Shown here piece by piece: positions 41,565-49,781 of a stretch of DNA of 52,975 nt (position 1 is the stretch's first letter; every line of letters begins with the position of its first letter). Below the pieces are notes generated by a model. It had not been told where the DNA came from. It ran no database searches and worked only from the letters and a program-made list of their open reading frames with translations. The DNA lies in the IMG/VR virus record IMGVR_UViG_3300046170_000181, positions 1-52,975 of that record. The stretch is one strand, 5' to 3'. Source of the DNA: a virus. The position numbers and the translations under genes were made by a program.

Positions 41565-42301
41565 TAATGTACGCCTTCTTTATTATCTTTGATGCGTGAA
41601 TACGTTACGAGAGCGATACCGGCGATTGTAAGGCCAATGAAAATAAGCTTAATGCTATCACTATATGCTATCAGTCCCTCGATGTTAGTGGCGGCGTCAC
41701 CAATGACACTACCGATTGTACCAACCCCGGCTACACCCGCCCCTGCCATTGTCTTTGACTTCTTCAAGGACTTGGGGGCCTGTTGTTCGGGTTTTTGTGG
41801 CATTAAATCGCCGTCAGCGTCCGCTAGAGGAGCGTCTATGGCAAACAGTGCCGCTTCTGCACTCCTGCGCCGTGTAAGGCCCCTGAGAGGCTGTAGAACG
41901 CCATCTACTCGTGCTTTATTCCAGCGCATGATTTGTTCAGGAATTTCATCATATTTCCCGGAGTTCAGCTTTTTAAGAAGCGTACTTTTCTGGAAGTTAC
42001 CAGATCCGAGATTAAATACGAATGATACGAGTGAATCGAACTGTGATTGAGATAGCGGTACGTTAACCATACGCTTAACAGCTCTACCGGCTTCGTTAAG
42101 ATCTTCTACGAGCATTGCCTCACATTCGGCTACGGAAGCCCTCATGCCAGACTTTACGCCCTTGCAGTGGCCCCATCCAATTGTCCATTTTCCGGCGGGG
42201 CACCGATAGGCTCTTACGTCACCTTCTTCTGTCTTTTTGTGAAGACCTTCAAATTTTTTGACTAGGTTTATACCTGAGTCGGATACTGTTTCGGGGATCA
42301 T
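41564..42301 (-). CDS. Endolysin, GH24 lysozyme with C-terminal membrane helix
   Basis: This 245-residue protein starts with a T4-type lysozyme domain: E18 in VKKFEGLHKK, CPAGKWTIGWGHCKG (residues 34-48), LSQSQFDSLVSFVFNLGSGN and MRWNKARVDGVLQPLRGLTR, with RRRSAEAALF closing it at ~150. A Pro/Lys linker follows, then a hydrophobic C-terminal part (GAGVAGVGTIGSVIG; IKLIFIGLTIAGIALVTYSR) that is a probable membrane anchor. Lysozymes normally lack this tail. It cuts peptidoglycan at lysis. Confidence 0.88.
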   Translation of the reverse strand: MIPETVSDSGINLVKKFEGLHKKTEEGDVRAYRCPAGKWTIGWGHCKGVKSGMRASVAECEAMLVEDLNEAGRAVKRMVNVPLSQSQFDSLVSFVFNLGSGNFQKSTLLKKLNSGKYDEIPEQIMRWNKARVDGVLQPLRGLTRRRSAEAALFAIDAPLADADGDLMPQKPEQQAPKSLKKSKTMAGAGVAGVGTIGSVIGDAATNIEGLIAYSDSIKLIFIGLTIAGIALVTYSRIKDNKEGVH

Positions 42302-42564
42302 TTAAAATACCAAAATGTTGCTGTAATAGCGGCACTGGCCACTATCCAAAATACACGCTCTGCGAAGCGAAGGGTTTGTCCATTGACAATTACCCTGTCT
42401 TCTACCGTGTCTATTCTCCCCTCTAGAGCTTCTTGGCGATCTTCATACTTATCCATTCGGTTGAAGAGAGTAACCATTCGCTCTTCCATTCGGGCCAGAG
42501 ACACAACGGCCTCTGACAACTTATCGAGCTTTTCCTCGATTCTAGTTAGTCGTTGCTCCGTCAT
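42298..42564 (-). CDS. XhlA/holin-like membrane protein
   Basis: This 88-residue protein has a coiled-coil N-terminus (RLTRIEEKLDKLSEAVVSLA, FNRMDKYEDRQEALEGRIDT) and one C-terminal transmembrane helix (VFWIVASAAITATFWYF). This is the layout of haemolysin XhlA-type accessory holins. It overlaps the endolysin by four bases (ATGA). No classical two- or three-helix holin is visible beside it, so it may release the endolysin alone or with the endolysin's own membrane part. Confidence 0.7.
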   Translation of the reverse strand: MTEQRLTRIEEKLDKLSEAVVSLARMEERMVTLFNRMDKYEDRQEALEGRIDTVEDRVIVNGQTLRFAERVFWIVASAAITATFWYFK

Positions 42565-42582
42565 GTCTCTGTGCTTCTCCTA

Positions 42583-43989
42583 TTATCGTGTCTGCGCGAA
42601 AGGAGACGCAAAGCCTGAATATACTGCCGCCGGCTGTGTTGCTGTCATGCCCGGGCTCATTGAACCCATTGCGGCATTAGAACCGGGACGATAACCAAAT
42701 TGATCCATCTGAGACATCATTCTGTTGATATCTAAAGATTGCTGATCTACTCGTGTTCCTGTTCTGTCGAACGCGGCGAGAAGAAGGTTACCTTGCTGGT
42801 CAAGTGCTCGGGATATACGAGAACCATCCGCGTTTGCACTACTTTGAATAAGCGCACCTTGATCGTCAAAGGAGCTTACTAGAGTAGAGTAAGTTTCACG
42901 GATACCGGCATCGATGTTTGCACCCTGATCTTGTAGAACAGTACGAACAGTGTTTAGCCTATCAATAAACTCATTTCGGGCTGATGCTGTTTCGGCAGAA
43001 CCATCGTCAAAACCAGTAGCGATTTGTTTCGCAATACGGCTAAAGTCTTTGGCCTGTGCACTCTCGATGTTATTGGCTGTTTGACCAACTTGCTGAACAC
43101 TCTGACCAACATTACCGAGCAACCGGCTTTGTGCATCAGAAGATTGTGCAATCTGTTCGCCAATCTGTGCTTGTCCGCCCACAACCGCGTCTTGGATACG
43201 GCCACGTTGCTGATTAGCAAGTGTAGTGTTGCGGTCATAATCACCACGGAACTGATCAAGACCTGTCTGCAATGCCGCCTGACGTGCCTGAGACTCCGTC
43301 TGACCTTGTGACAATGCTTGGAAGTAAGTATCCTGATTAGCACCATACTGGTTAACGAGGTCTTGAATACTAAGCTGTCCAGCTAGTACGTTTGCACTCG
43401 TTTCAGTAAGTTGGTTACCGAGATTAGCTCCGACATTAGTGACGTTTTCATTTACGCCAGCAAAGCCTTCCTCTTGTCCCTGCATCAGGGCCTGATCACC
43501 TTGCTGTACGGTATTACCGAGGTTTGTGAACCCGGTGCCCATATCAGTCATGACCGTGGCAAAGCCTGTGTTCATACCATCATTTAAGGTATTGAACCGG
43601 CTATCAACCTGATTACCGAGTCCGGTAAAGCCTGTCTCAACCTGATTACCTAGCCCTGTGAAGTTGGTATTCATATTCTGATCGAAGGTGTCCAGACGAT
43701 TACCTACGTCTGTACCAAGACCAGTGATCTGAGTACCCATATCCGAGAAGCCGGTGTCTACTGTATTACCGAGCCCCGTAAGTCCGGAGTCGATATCATC
43801 GAAACGATCCTCTTGTTCGTTAAAGCCTTTATAAAGCTTGTCCTGAATATCACGAGATTCGTCTTTAAATCCTGTATTCAGCCCACTTATGTCCTGTCGG
43901 ATAGTCGATTGTCCAGACTGTAGATTGCTGAACTGTGCTGAATAATCCGGCGGAGTTGGGGCTGGAGGAGGTGCTGGTGAACCGCCCAT
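42583..43989 (-). CDS. Repeat-rich virion protein, unknown
   Basis: This 468-residue protein begins GGSPAPPPAPTPPDYSAQFS. Residues ~65-165 carry about seven short repeats of type GLGNxVDTGFxxLG (GLGNTVDTGFSDMG, GLGNQVETGFTGLG, NLGNTVQQGDQ). The middle is Gln/Ala-rich and helical (ALSQGQTESQARQAALQTGL), and the end is Met/Gly-rich. It looks like an elongated coiled structural protein. Similar proteins occur near the lysis genes of marine podoviruses. Confidence 0.65.
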   Translation of the reverse strand: MGGSPAPPPAPTPPDYSAQFSNLQSGQSTIRQDISGLNTGFKDESRDIQDKLYKGFNEQEDRFDDIDSGLTGLGNTVDTGFSDMGTQITGLGTDVGNRLDTFDQNMNTNFTGLGNQVETGFTGLGNQVDSRFNTLNDGMNTGFATVMTDMGTGFTNLGNTVQQGDQALMQGQEEGFAGVNENVTNVGANLGNQLTETSANVLAGQLSIQDLVNQYGANQDTYFQALSQGQTESQARQAALQTGLDQFRGDYDRNTTLANQQRGRIQDAVVGGQAQIGEQIAQSSDAQSRLLGNVGQSVQQVGQTANNIESAQAKDFSRIAKQIATGFDDGSAETASARNEFIDRLNTVRTVLQDQGANIDAGIRETYSTLVSSFDDQGALIQSSANADGSRISRALDQQGNLLLAAFDRTGTRVDQQSLDINRMMSQMDQFGYRPGSNAAMGSMSPGMTATQPAAVYSGFASPFAQTR

Positions 43990-44405
43990 TATAATCTACC
44001 TCTTTTTCTGTCAGTTGGGTTATGCAATCTACGCCAATAAATGGGACGGGGTTTACCGTATTTATGTGCGTATTCTTGCTTGAGTTCGGCCACCATTTTT
44101 CTTGCGTGGCCATAAGGAGCTATAAATTCAACTCCCCATAATTCATCCCCATCATCAGGGATGTAATCCTCTTCCTGAAGAAAATAATCTTCATTGAGGA
44201 ATGCGTCAGCCTTCTCCTTACTGAGAAAGCAATATGTGAATAATCCTACGGGCTTACTATCTTCGTACCATATCCGTACACGGTCATACATGAGTGGATA
44301 TATGAAGTAATTATAAAACTCGTACATACAGTAGAGTCTATGGTCTTCAGATACATTGAAAAGGAAGATGCCGTCTAATACTGAGGCGTTACTTATTTTC
44401 TTCAT
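43989..44405 (-). CDS. HlyC/RTX toxin-type lysine acyltransferase
   Basis: This 138-residue protein matches the RTX acyltransferase family (HlyC/CyaC) throughout. It has VSEDHRLYCMYEFYNYFIYP (the SxxHR catalytic His region), KPVGLFTYCFLSKEKADAFL and GDELWGVEFIAPYGHARKMV, where HlyC has an equivalent WxxDxIAPFG. HlyC transfers fatty acyl chains from ACP to toxin lysines. Here there is no RTX protein, so the phage enzyme may acylate a virion or host protein. It overlaps the 43989 gene by one base. Confidence 0.8.
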   Translation of the reverse strand: MKKISNASVLDGIFLFNVSEDHRLYCMYEFYNYFIYPLMYDRVRIWYEDSKPVGLFTYCFLSKEKADAFLNEDYFLQEEDYIPDDGDELWGVEFIAPYGHARKMVAELKQEYAHKYGKPRPIYWRRLHNPTDRKRGRL

Positions 44406-44439
44406 GTAGGCTTATTATACCCTATAATAGGGGCATTTA

Positions 44440-44922
44440 TCAAGCACCCTTGGCCTTGATAAGAAAGTATATAAGTAATACCATTGCTCCGCCCAAAAGT
44501 AAAACTAAAAATATAATAGTTAGGGCTTCAACAAACTTTCTTCGCTTTTCACGTTGCTTATATAATGTTTCTTGTCTTTTCTTCCGAATATCCGCTTCGG
44601 TACGGACGAGTTCATCCCAAGCTGACTTTCCTAGAGTAAATGAAATCCAATTACGGAGCTCTTCTCTTTGGGATTGTGCTTTTCTCCGGGCGGCAAATAC
44701 TCGAATACTTTCGGCTTCTACAGACTCCCCATTAAACATCTTCTTAAAGAGAGGGGGATTTTTTGCTTCCTTCTCTGCTTGGTCTAAGTCGCTTAAAGCA
44801 CCCATCCAGCGGCTGAGATCCCCGGCCATAGATTCCAAATCGCGGCCAATGCTAAAACCTTTTTTTATTGCGGCGAATGCACTACTAGCAATCATAGCCG
44901 CGCTGGCCGGATCTACCATCAA
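44440..44922 (-). CDS. Conserved single-pass membrane protein, unknown
   Basis: This 160-residue protein has an alanine-rich start (PASAAMIASSAFAAIKKGFS), conserved NPPLFKKMFNGESVEAESIR, RKKRQETLYKQREKRRKFVE and a C-terminal transmembrane helix (TIIFLVLLLGGAMVLLIYFL). I recognise this family from many marine phages, including cyanophages, where the function is unknown. It may be a late virion or envelope-associated protein. Confidence 0.7.
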   Translation of the reverse strand: MMVDPASAAMIASSAFAAIKKGFSIGRDLESMAGDLSRWMGALSDLDQAEKEAKNPPLFKKMFNGESVEAESIRVFAARRKAQSQREELRNWISFTLGKSAWDELVRTEADIRKKRQETLYKQREKRRKFVEALTIIFLVLLLGGAMVLLIYFLIKAKGA

Positions 44923-44948
44923 GTCCCCCTACTGATGTTAGTTATTAT

Positions 44949-45161
44949 TTATTGGAAGATGTTTGTGGTCTTTGGATCGACCCAGATCGGAATGCAGTAG
45001 GCTTTTATAGGTGCCTTACTAAAATGGTAGCTGTTGTTATATGCCTGTCTATGTAACCGCGTAGCAAAATACCTACACCGGTTTAGGTCTTCCCAGTAAC
45101 TTGTTCTGTTACCTTGCTCTTCCCCGTTTAGTGAGATGATTAGTGCGAAGACGAGTTGCAT
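44949..45161 (-). CDS. Small late protein with possible signal sequence
   Basis: This 70-residue protein starts with a hydrophobic stretch (MQLVFALIISLN) followed by a Tyr-rich CRYFATRLHRQAYNNSYHFS and AYCIPIWVDP. Two cysteines and the N-terminus suggest export with a disulphide. I recall similar short proteins in the lysis/tail region of related phages. The start ATG overlaps the end of the upstream gene's neighbourhood (stop at 45165). Confidence 0.55.
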   Translation of the reverse strand: MQLVFALIISLNGEEQGNRTSYWEDLNRCRYFATRLHRQAYNNSYHFSKAPIKAYCIPIWVDPKTTNIFQ

Positions 45162-45164
45162 CCA

Positions 45165-45630
45165 TTATTCTGTAATATCAAATCTAACATTGGTGTGGTC
45201 TGGGTAGTTAACTACCACTTGTCCTTCTGGACATTCGTAATGAATGTACGCAACTAATGTTGCTTCCCCGAGTGCCACTTTTTCAGGCTCATCTAATGTT
45301 ATTTTATAAGCAAATGTGTCTACACGATCCGTAGCTGGGCCCATGAACTTTGTAATTGATGGGGTAGCTCTGTGAACGAGATACTCACTGTCGCGTACAT
45401 CTAAAATAAAGTCGCTTACTGTACAGTCATCCCTGTGCTTCTCACGGGCTACACTGACCTTAAATTCGCCTGTTGCTGGGCCATCAGATATTTCAAAATG
45501 CTCCTGGTGCCCATGTCAGGATAGCTTTGTCGAAAACACCAAGTTTGTCTGAGAGGGTGTATCCCCCACCGACTAACGCAAATGTAGCTGTAATAGCTCC
45601 AATGCCCTTGGTGATCCCGTCAATATCCAT
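45165..45630 (-). CDS. Small membrane-anchored late protein (frameshifted)
   Basis: The start at 45630 is in a TAATG overlap with the upstream stop. The first 42 residues (MDIDGITKGIGAITATFALV then GGGYTLSDKLGVFDKAILTW) contain a hydrophobic helix. The frame stops at 45493 after APGAF. Removing one G at CC 45503-45504 gives WAPEHFEISDGPATGEFKVS and a beta-rich domain to 45165, total 154 residues (ATLVAYIHYECPEGQVVVNY near the end). No family is recognised. Confidence 0.6.
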
Positions 45631-46013
45631 TAGGGCTTAGTAGGCCACACAGCGTCATCCATAGATGTTGCAGACGCTGGAACGTCCCGCAAAGCCTGAC
45701 GATACGCAGTTTGCTCATCAGACATAGTAAGGTCAGAAGACGCCCACCAATCTGTTTCAGCAATCAAACGGTCACGTTCAGCCCGTACCTCTTTCATAGG
45801 TTCGGCGGCTGTTAGCTCCGTCTGTTTCGCAGATACGGCAGACCATGTTGTACCCCAATCATCAGGGTCTGAACTTTCAATGGCTGAACCATTGGCGTCC
45901 GCTCCTGTGACCTTCGCAAACATAGTTGCAAATTCTGCTTCGGTTGTAGGCTCTCCACGGAGAACCCATTCTGTAATGCCCAGATCGCTCAGGGCTTGTG
46001 CTACTGATGCCAT
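45630..46013 (-). CDS. Phage tail assembly chaperone-like protein
   Basis: This 127-residue protein ends in AERDRLIAETDWWASSDLTM, then SDEQTAYRQALRDVPA and WPTKP. This is the well-known C-terminal block of phage tail-assembly chaperone (XkdW-like) and tail-fibre-assembly proteins. The N-terminus is variable (SDLGITEWVLRGEPTTEAEF). It is probably needed for folding or attaching the fibre modules encoded just upstream. It has a good AAGGAGAAAAC ribosome site. Confidence 0.75.
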   Translation of the reverse strand: MASVAQALSDLGITEWVLRGEPTTEAEFATMFAKVTGADANGSAIESSDPDDWGTTWSAVSAKQTELTAAEPMKEVRAERDRLIAETDWWASSDLTMSDEQTAYRQALRDVPASATSMDDAVWPTKP

Positions 46014-46032
46014 ATTGTTTTCTCCTTTAATA

Positions 46033-47106
46033 TTAGCCAGTTATTTCAAATACAGTCAGCGTATGCTGTGTTTCGTTATCATAAGACAGAACTACATCGC
46101 CTTGTGAGGAGTAAGCATAACCAGTAAACTGACCTGTGAATGTTACAGGTGATGTTGTACCCGTCACTGCGTAGTAAACTTTTGAATCCCTAGTAAAAAA
46201 TCGGTCTGAAGCCCCATCTTGATAAAAATCGTACGGGCGATCCGATCCGTCATTAGGGGAACCGGTTACGGCTGAATTATTTTTATATATATTGAAGCCA
46301 TAGCCTTTGTCGGAGCTTGTATCTTGAGAAGAAAAATGACCCTCAAGTATGACCAAAAAATAGTTTGTGGAACTATTAGGTGTTATGGTTACGGAAAGCC
46401 CCATATCAGTCCACCCCTGACTAGCGTTTGTGATCGAAGTAGACGAGGTGTCGTTTTTCACCTGCACCACTGAACCACTCGGCATATCATCCGTACTCAG
46501 ATTGAAATCAGTCAGGGATGCGATGGATTGGTTATTGAGTTTAGTTAATGCCATGTCCGTTACCCCCGCTATTTCCATTACAGTCAGTGTGCAAACTCCA
46601 CCTAGATGGCCAACATCAGAAGCACATATTTTTAGAGGGCTAGTTCCCCCAACTCCGAAATGCTCTACTTGATAAGTTACCTGTGAAGTTGTGTTTGGTT
46701 GATCCAAATGAAAACCTGACGCATTCATAAGTAACCCTGTGGAGTTAGGTTGCGAAAAGTTATTATCTAAACCAAACCATCCATCTGATGTACTAGCGTG
46801 AAACCCTCTTGCGATGTGCGTTCCATCTCTTTTCAATCTTATCTGATTGCCACACCCGTTGTTTGATGTTGAATAGGATATATGACAGGTAATATACATA
46901 TAACTATTAGAAAACTTCGGGGTAATGTTGATTGTTAATCCTGTAATGTCACTAGCACTAGCACTATTACTATAGGTTGCTACAGAATTTACTTCTGCAT
47001 TTTTAACTTGCAACACAGACCCTGTGGTATTCAGCCCAAGATCACCCGCAGTAGGAGTAGAGCCGTTCGCTAACTGGATTTGATCGACTTTTAAGATACT
47101 GCTCAT
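46033..47106 (-). CDS. Two tail modules, apparently fused by one base
   Basis: The 357-residue frame contains two similar beta-sandwich modules. The first starts MSSILKVDQIQLANGSTPTA and ends CTLTVMEIAGVTD. The second starts MALTKLNNQSIASLTDFNLS at 46554 and ends TVFEITG. Removing one C from CCCCC (46563-46567) creates a stop right after MEIAG, as in the neighbouring modules, so these are probably two genes. Both contain the shared VVQVKN...ITPxFS pattern. They are likely trimeric tail-tip or receptor-binding modules. Confidence 0.7.
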   Translation of the reverse strand: MSSILKVDQIQLANGSTPTAGDLGLNTTGSVLQVKNAEVNSVATYSNSASASDITGLTINITPKFSNSYMYITCHISYSTSNNGCGNQIRLKRDGTHIARGFHASTSDGWFGLDNNFSQPNSTGLLMNASGFHLDQPNTTSQVTYQVEHFGVGGTSPLKICASDVGHLGGVCTLTVMEIAGVTDMALTKLNNQSIASLTDFNLSTDDMPSGSVVQVKNDTSSTSITNASQGWTDMGLSVTITPNSSTNYFLVILEGHFSSQDTSSDKGYGFNIYKNNSAVTGSPNDGSDRPYDFYQDGASDRFFTRDSKVYYAVTGTTSPVTFTGQFTGYAYSSQGDVVLSYDNETQHTLTVFEITG

Positions 47107-47573
47107 TGTGCGATCTCCATAAGTTGCAACTTACAAGTGGCACTGTGTCTAGCTATAGTCATACTGCCTTCAGTTGTGACTGATGCAGAAACATAATGGG
47201 TTGCTGTAGACGAACAGGTAAAACTTCCATAATCACTTGCAGTTAAAGTTTGTGTATTACTAGCACCCGTGCCGATCATAGATGTCCTAGCATAAATGAC
47301 CCTAGTATTATCTGTCGGAGTTGCACTTGTTCCTATGTAATTATATAACTGGAAGTAATTTCCAGCGGTTCCTGTTATATTTGGTATTGTGCAAATAACT
47401 AAAAATTTACTACCTACAAATTTGGGTGTAAAAGACACATTTATAAGAGCATAATTGCCAGCGTTTATATTAACTTCTCCGGCTGTGCCTTGAACAACCT
47501 GAACCATATGACCCGGAATGCTTACGCCAGTACCCAAATTAGGCTGGAGATTATCAACGTAGAGTGTACTCAT
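47103..47573 (-). CDS. Small tail module, VDN..MEIAQ family
   Basis: A 156-residue beta-rich protein (MSTLYVDNLQPNLGTGVSIP, VQVVQGTAGEVNINAGNYAL, then FTPKFVGSKFLVICTIPN) ending KLQLMEIAQ. It shares start type, TPKF core and end with its neighbours and overlaps both by four bases (ATGA). These modules look like small C1q/jelly-roll-type receptor-binding domains, which is inference. Confidence 0.65.
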   Translation of the reverse strand: MSTLYVDNLQPNLGTGVSIPGHMVQVVQGTAGEVNINAGNYALINVSFTPKFVGSKFLVICTIPNITGTAGNYFQLYNYIGTSATPTDNTRVIYARTSMIGTGASNTQTLTASDYGSFTCSSTATHYVSASVTTEGSMTIARHSATCKLQLMEIAQ

Positions 47574-48118
47574 TGTGCGATCTCCGTAATTGTCATTGTA
47601 GACTTTGTATTGCTATTTGCACCAATCCTTCCAGCGTAGTTATTTATGCCAATCGTCCCAACATTGTTTGTTGTCCAATAAAGTTGATATGTTGTGGCTG
47701 ATGTAGTTGGCGCAGTGTGTCTGAATGTCCACGCACCAGATATGCCGTTGCCGGCATAAACATGACCAAGGGTGTCATCTAGTCGAGAAACAAGGCTTCC
47801 ATCACGATATAACGCAAGATACATAACTTCGTTTGCGGTACTTAAATAACCACCAGCAACAGTTATATGAACTAACAACTCACTGGTTGAAAATTTTGGT
47901 GTTATTGGACAGGTTAGTCCAGTAGAACCCCAGTTTGTTGATGTTGTTGTTGTCCATGTTGAGTATGTGTTTTGTTTGATTTGAACAACTTGGCCAGCAG
48001 AGGGATTAAGCGTCCCCGCACTAGCATCCAGCGTCTGGCCACTCGGTACGATGATCTTATTCGCATTGGCTCCAGAGGTAGGGCCTTTAATTGTTTGTAC
48101 TGTAATTTCTGATGCCAT
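47570..48118 (-). CDS. Small tail module, second VQIKQ family member
   Basis: A 182-residue beta-rich paralogue of the neighbouring module. An N-terminal linker (MASEITVQTIKGPTSGANAN; VPSGQTLDASAGTLNPSAGQ) is typical of fibre-tip attachment, followed by VVQIKQNTYSTW, ITPKFSTSELLVHITVAGGY and a TMTITEIAQ end. Overlap by four bases with the next gene. Number and similarity suggest expansion by duplication. Confidence 0.65.
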   Translation of the reverse strand: MASEITVQTIKGPTSGANANKIIVPSGQTLDASAGTLNPSAGQVVQIKQNTYSTWTTTTSTNWGSTGLTCPITPKFSTSELLVHITVAGGYLSTANEVMYLALYRDGSLVSRLDDTLGHVYAGNGISGAWTFRHTAPTTSATTYQLYWTTNNVGTIGINNYAGRIGANSNTKSTMTITEIAQ

Positions 48119-48583
48119 CTATACCACCGTAAATGTTCCGTTAACTGTGAGTGCCGCGTTAATCGTCACAGGCCCTGCTACAAAAGCATTCTGATTAGCG
48201 GCTACCGTTACGGCGTTATCCAACGTGTTAATGTTTGTACGGATCGGTGTATCATCTAGGACTAGCGTAGAAGCTAGTTTAGCAGGTGTAATTGTACCGT
48301 CTGATACGGAGCCTACATCGTAGACATCTCCCATACCGACAATGTAATCAATTACGTCAGATGAACTTACCGCCGCTGTGAATGTAATTGTATTACCACT
48401 AACAGTATACGCTACGTTAGGGGCTTGTGTTACACCGTTAACTGACACGATTAGACGTTCAGCCTGTCCCGGGTCATACGCTGAACCATTATACAGAAGA
48501 CTGTAGGAAGAGGCCCCGTTCGGTGTGATTGTATCAAGATTTTTGAACGAACCGCGTACAGGTTCTTTTCCTAAATAAGGCAT
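48119..48583 (-). CDS. Tail fibre-attachment protein, PYLGKEP type
   Basis: A 154-residue protein with MPYLGKEPVRGSFKNLDTIT, SSYSLLYNGSAYDPGQAERL and IVSVNGVTQAPNVAYTVSGN. This is the N-terminal adaptor type common in marine phage tail fibre genes, followed by beta-helical VTINAALTVNGTFTVV. The 50050 gene starts in a similar way (MAYLGNKPVNNF), so the two are paralogous attachment domains. Confidence 0.65.
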   Translation of the reverse strand: MPYLGKEPVRGSFKNLDTITPNGASSYSLLYNGSAYDPGQAERLIVSVNGVTQAPNVAYTVSGNTITFTAAVSSSDVIDYIVGMGDVYDVGSVSDGTITPAKLASTLVLDDTPIRTNINTLDNAVTVAANQNAFVAGPVTINAALTVNGTFTVV

Positions 48584-48765
48584 TAGTCAGAAGCCTCCTG
48601 TATTGTTAATTCACCCGCCTCAACCTGACGCGTAATTTCTGCGTAGTGTCGGTTGTTAGGATCGATAGGAACAACAATATTTCCACCCTCTATAGTAGCG
48701 TTAATACTATTAGTTGTGCCTTCTATAGAAACATACTGTGCGGAAGTAATATTCATTTCATACAT
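48583..48765 (-). CDS. Very small late protein, unknown
   Basis: A 60-residue protein (MYEMNITSAQYVSIEGTTNS, INATIEGGNIVVPIDPNNRH, YAEITRQVEAGELTIQEASD) with a short beta part and a helical, acidic end. One-base overlap with the downstream gene (TAATG). The C-terminal EITRQVEAGELTIQEAD-like segment is common in small tail-chaperone-like phage proteins. No function is certain. Confidence 0.55.
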   Translation of the reverse strand: MYEMNITSAQYVSIEGTTNSINATIEGGNIVVPIDPNNRHYAEITRQVEAGELTIQEASD

Positions 48766-48767
48766 AA

Positions 48768-49781
48768 TTATAACTCCGCATCTATATTAAAGGTGTCGGG
48801 TTCTGTGTTCCCATTAGGCCCCCCAAGCAGGGTACTTTCATTGGCATTAAGGCCACTAAAACCCTCTACTTTTACAAGCATTCCATTATTATTGGAGTAA
48901 ATTCCGCTAACATTCGCGGAAGTCGTGTCTCTGTTTGAAACACCAAATTTATAGTAACGCATAGTTGTGGATATTAAACTAACAGATGGGGTTGCTCTTT
49001 TTGCAGTTTTGAAAGTAAGACCTGTCCAAATTCCCGTAGTTGAATTTGCAATACCCGGTGAACCTATGCCTGTTCGTTCAAAATAGCGTTGGCAAAGCTG
49101 TAGTTCTTCACCGTAGCTTCTATGCTCGAAGGAACTTGGCTCTCCTGAGCCATACTCTAGTTGGACGCCTGTAAGGTACAGGTCTTGAGGTGTATCGTTC
49201 GTTCCCATAAGTAGACGTAGAACAAGGCACTTCATATCACTAAGGCTCCCCGCACCAGCCGCCCATGTAGGGCAGGTGTAGTGGAACACAAAGCGTTGCC
49301 AATTGTTTGTCAGAGTACCATTACTTTCGGTTCTCGTAGCATTCTGTGTATAAGAATTACCATTCATACCGTTTGCTAAAAACAGAACAGGGTTAAGACT
49401 TGTTTGTGTTCCCGCAGAAGTCTTCTTCGCCCAGAATGAAAGAATAAGATTTGTGCCTTGGGCAAACTTTTGATAGTTACCTGCCTCGTCTAACTCAACT
49501 GCGGTACGAAGGTGGAAGCCATCATCAGTCGCTCCCGTGGCAGAACACTTCCATGAGTATGAAAAGTTTGTATTCACAGGAACATCTGTTGTACGATCCA
49601 CTGCCACAGTAGTACCGCTACGAGGTTCACATCGCCACATATCGGCGTTTGTGCCACTACCCGCAGAGGAAAAGCTAATTCCGCGTTGCCAAACCTGAAA
49701 CGCCCCGTTCAGAAACATATTTCTACGCCCACCAATCTGGCCTACATCAAGAGAGTTAGTTTCAATTTTAGATAGAGCCAT
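48768..49781 (-). CDS. Tail protein with carbohydrate-binding-like fold
   Basis: I choose the ATG at 49781 (MALSKIETNSLDVGQIGGRR), which is the usual start; the frame is open to 49835 without sense. The 337-residue product has NMFLNGAFQVWQRGISFSSA, a WxCEP segment and a beta-sandwich core (LILSFWAKKTSAGTQTSLNP; VFHYTCPTWAAGAG; DLYLTGVQLEYGSGEPSSFE). This is the pattern of phage tail proteins with a carbohydrate-binding-module-like domain, probably involved in receptor recognition. Confidence 0.7.
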   Translation of the reverse strand: MALSKIETNSLDVGQIGGRRNMFLNGAFQVWQRGISFSSAGSGTNADMWRCEPRSGTTVAVDRTTDVPVNTNFSYSWKCSATGATDDGFHLRTAVELDEAGNYQKFAQGTNLILSFWAKKTSAGTQTSLNPVLFLANGMNGNSYTQNATRTESNGTLTNNWQRFVFHYTCPTWAAGAGSLSDMKCLVLRLLMGTNDTPQDLYLTGVQLEYGSGEPSSFEHRSYGEELQLCQRYFERTGIGSPGIANSTTGIWTGLTFKTAKRATPSVSLISTTMRYYKFGVSNRDTTSANVSGIYSNNNGMLVKVEGFSGLNANESTLLGGPNGNTEPDTFNIDAEL

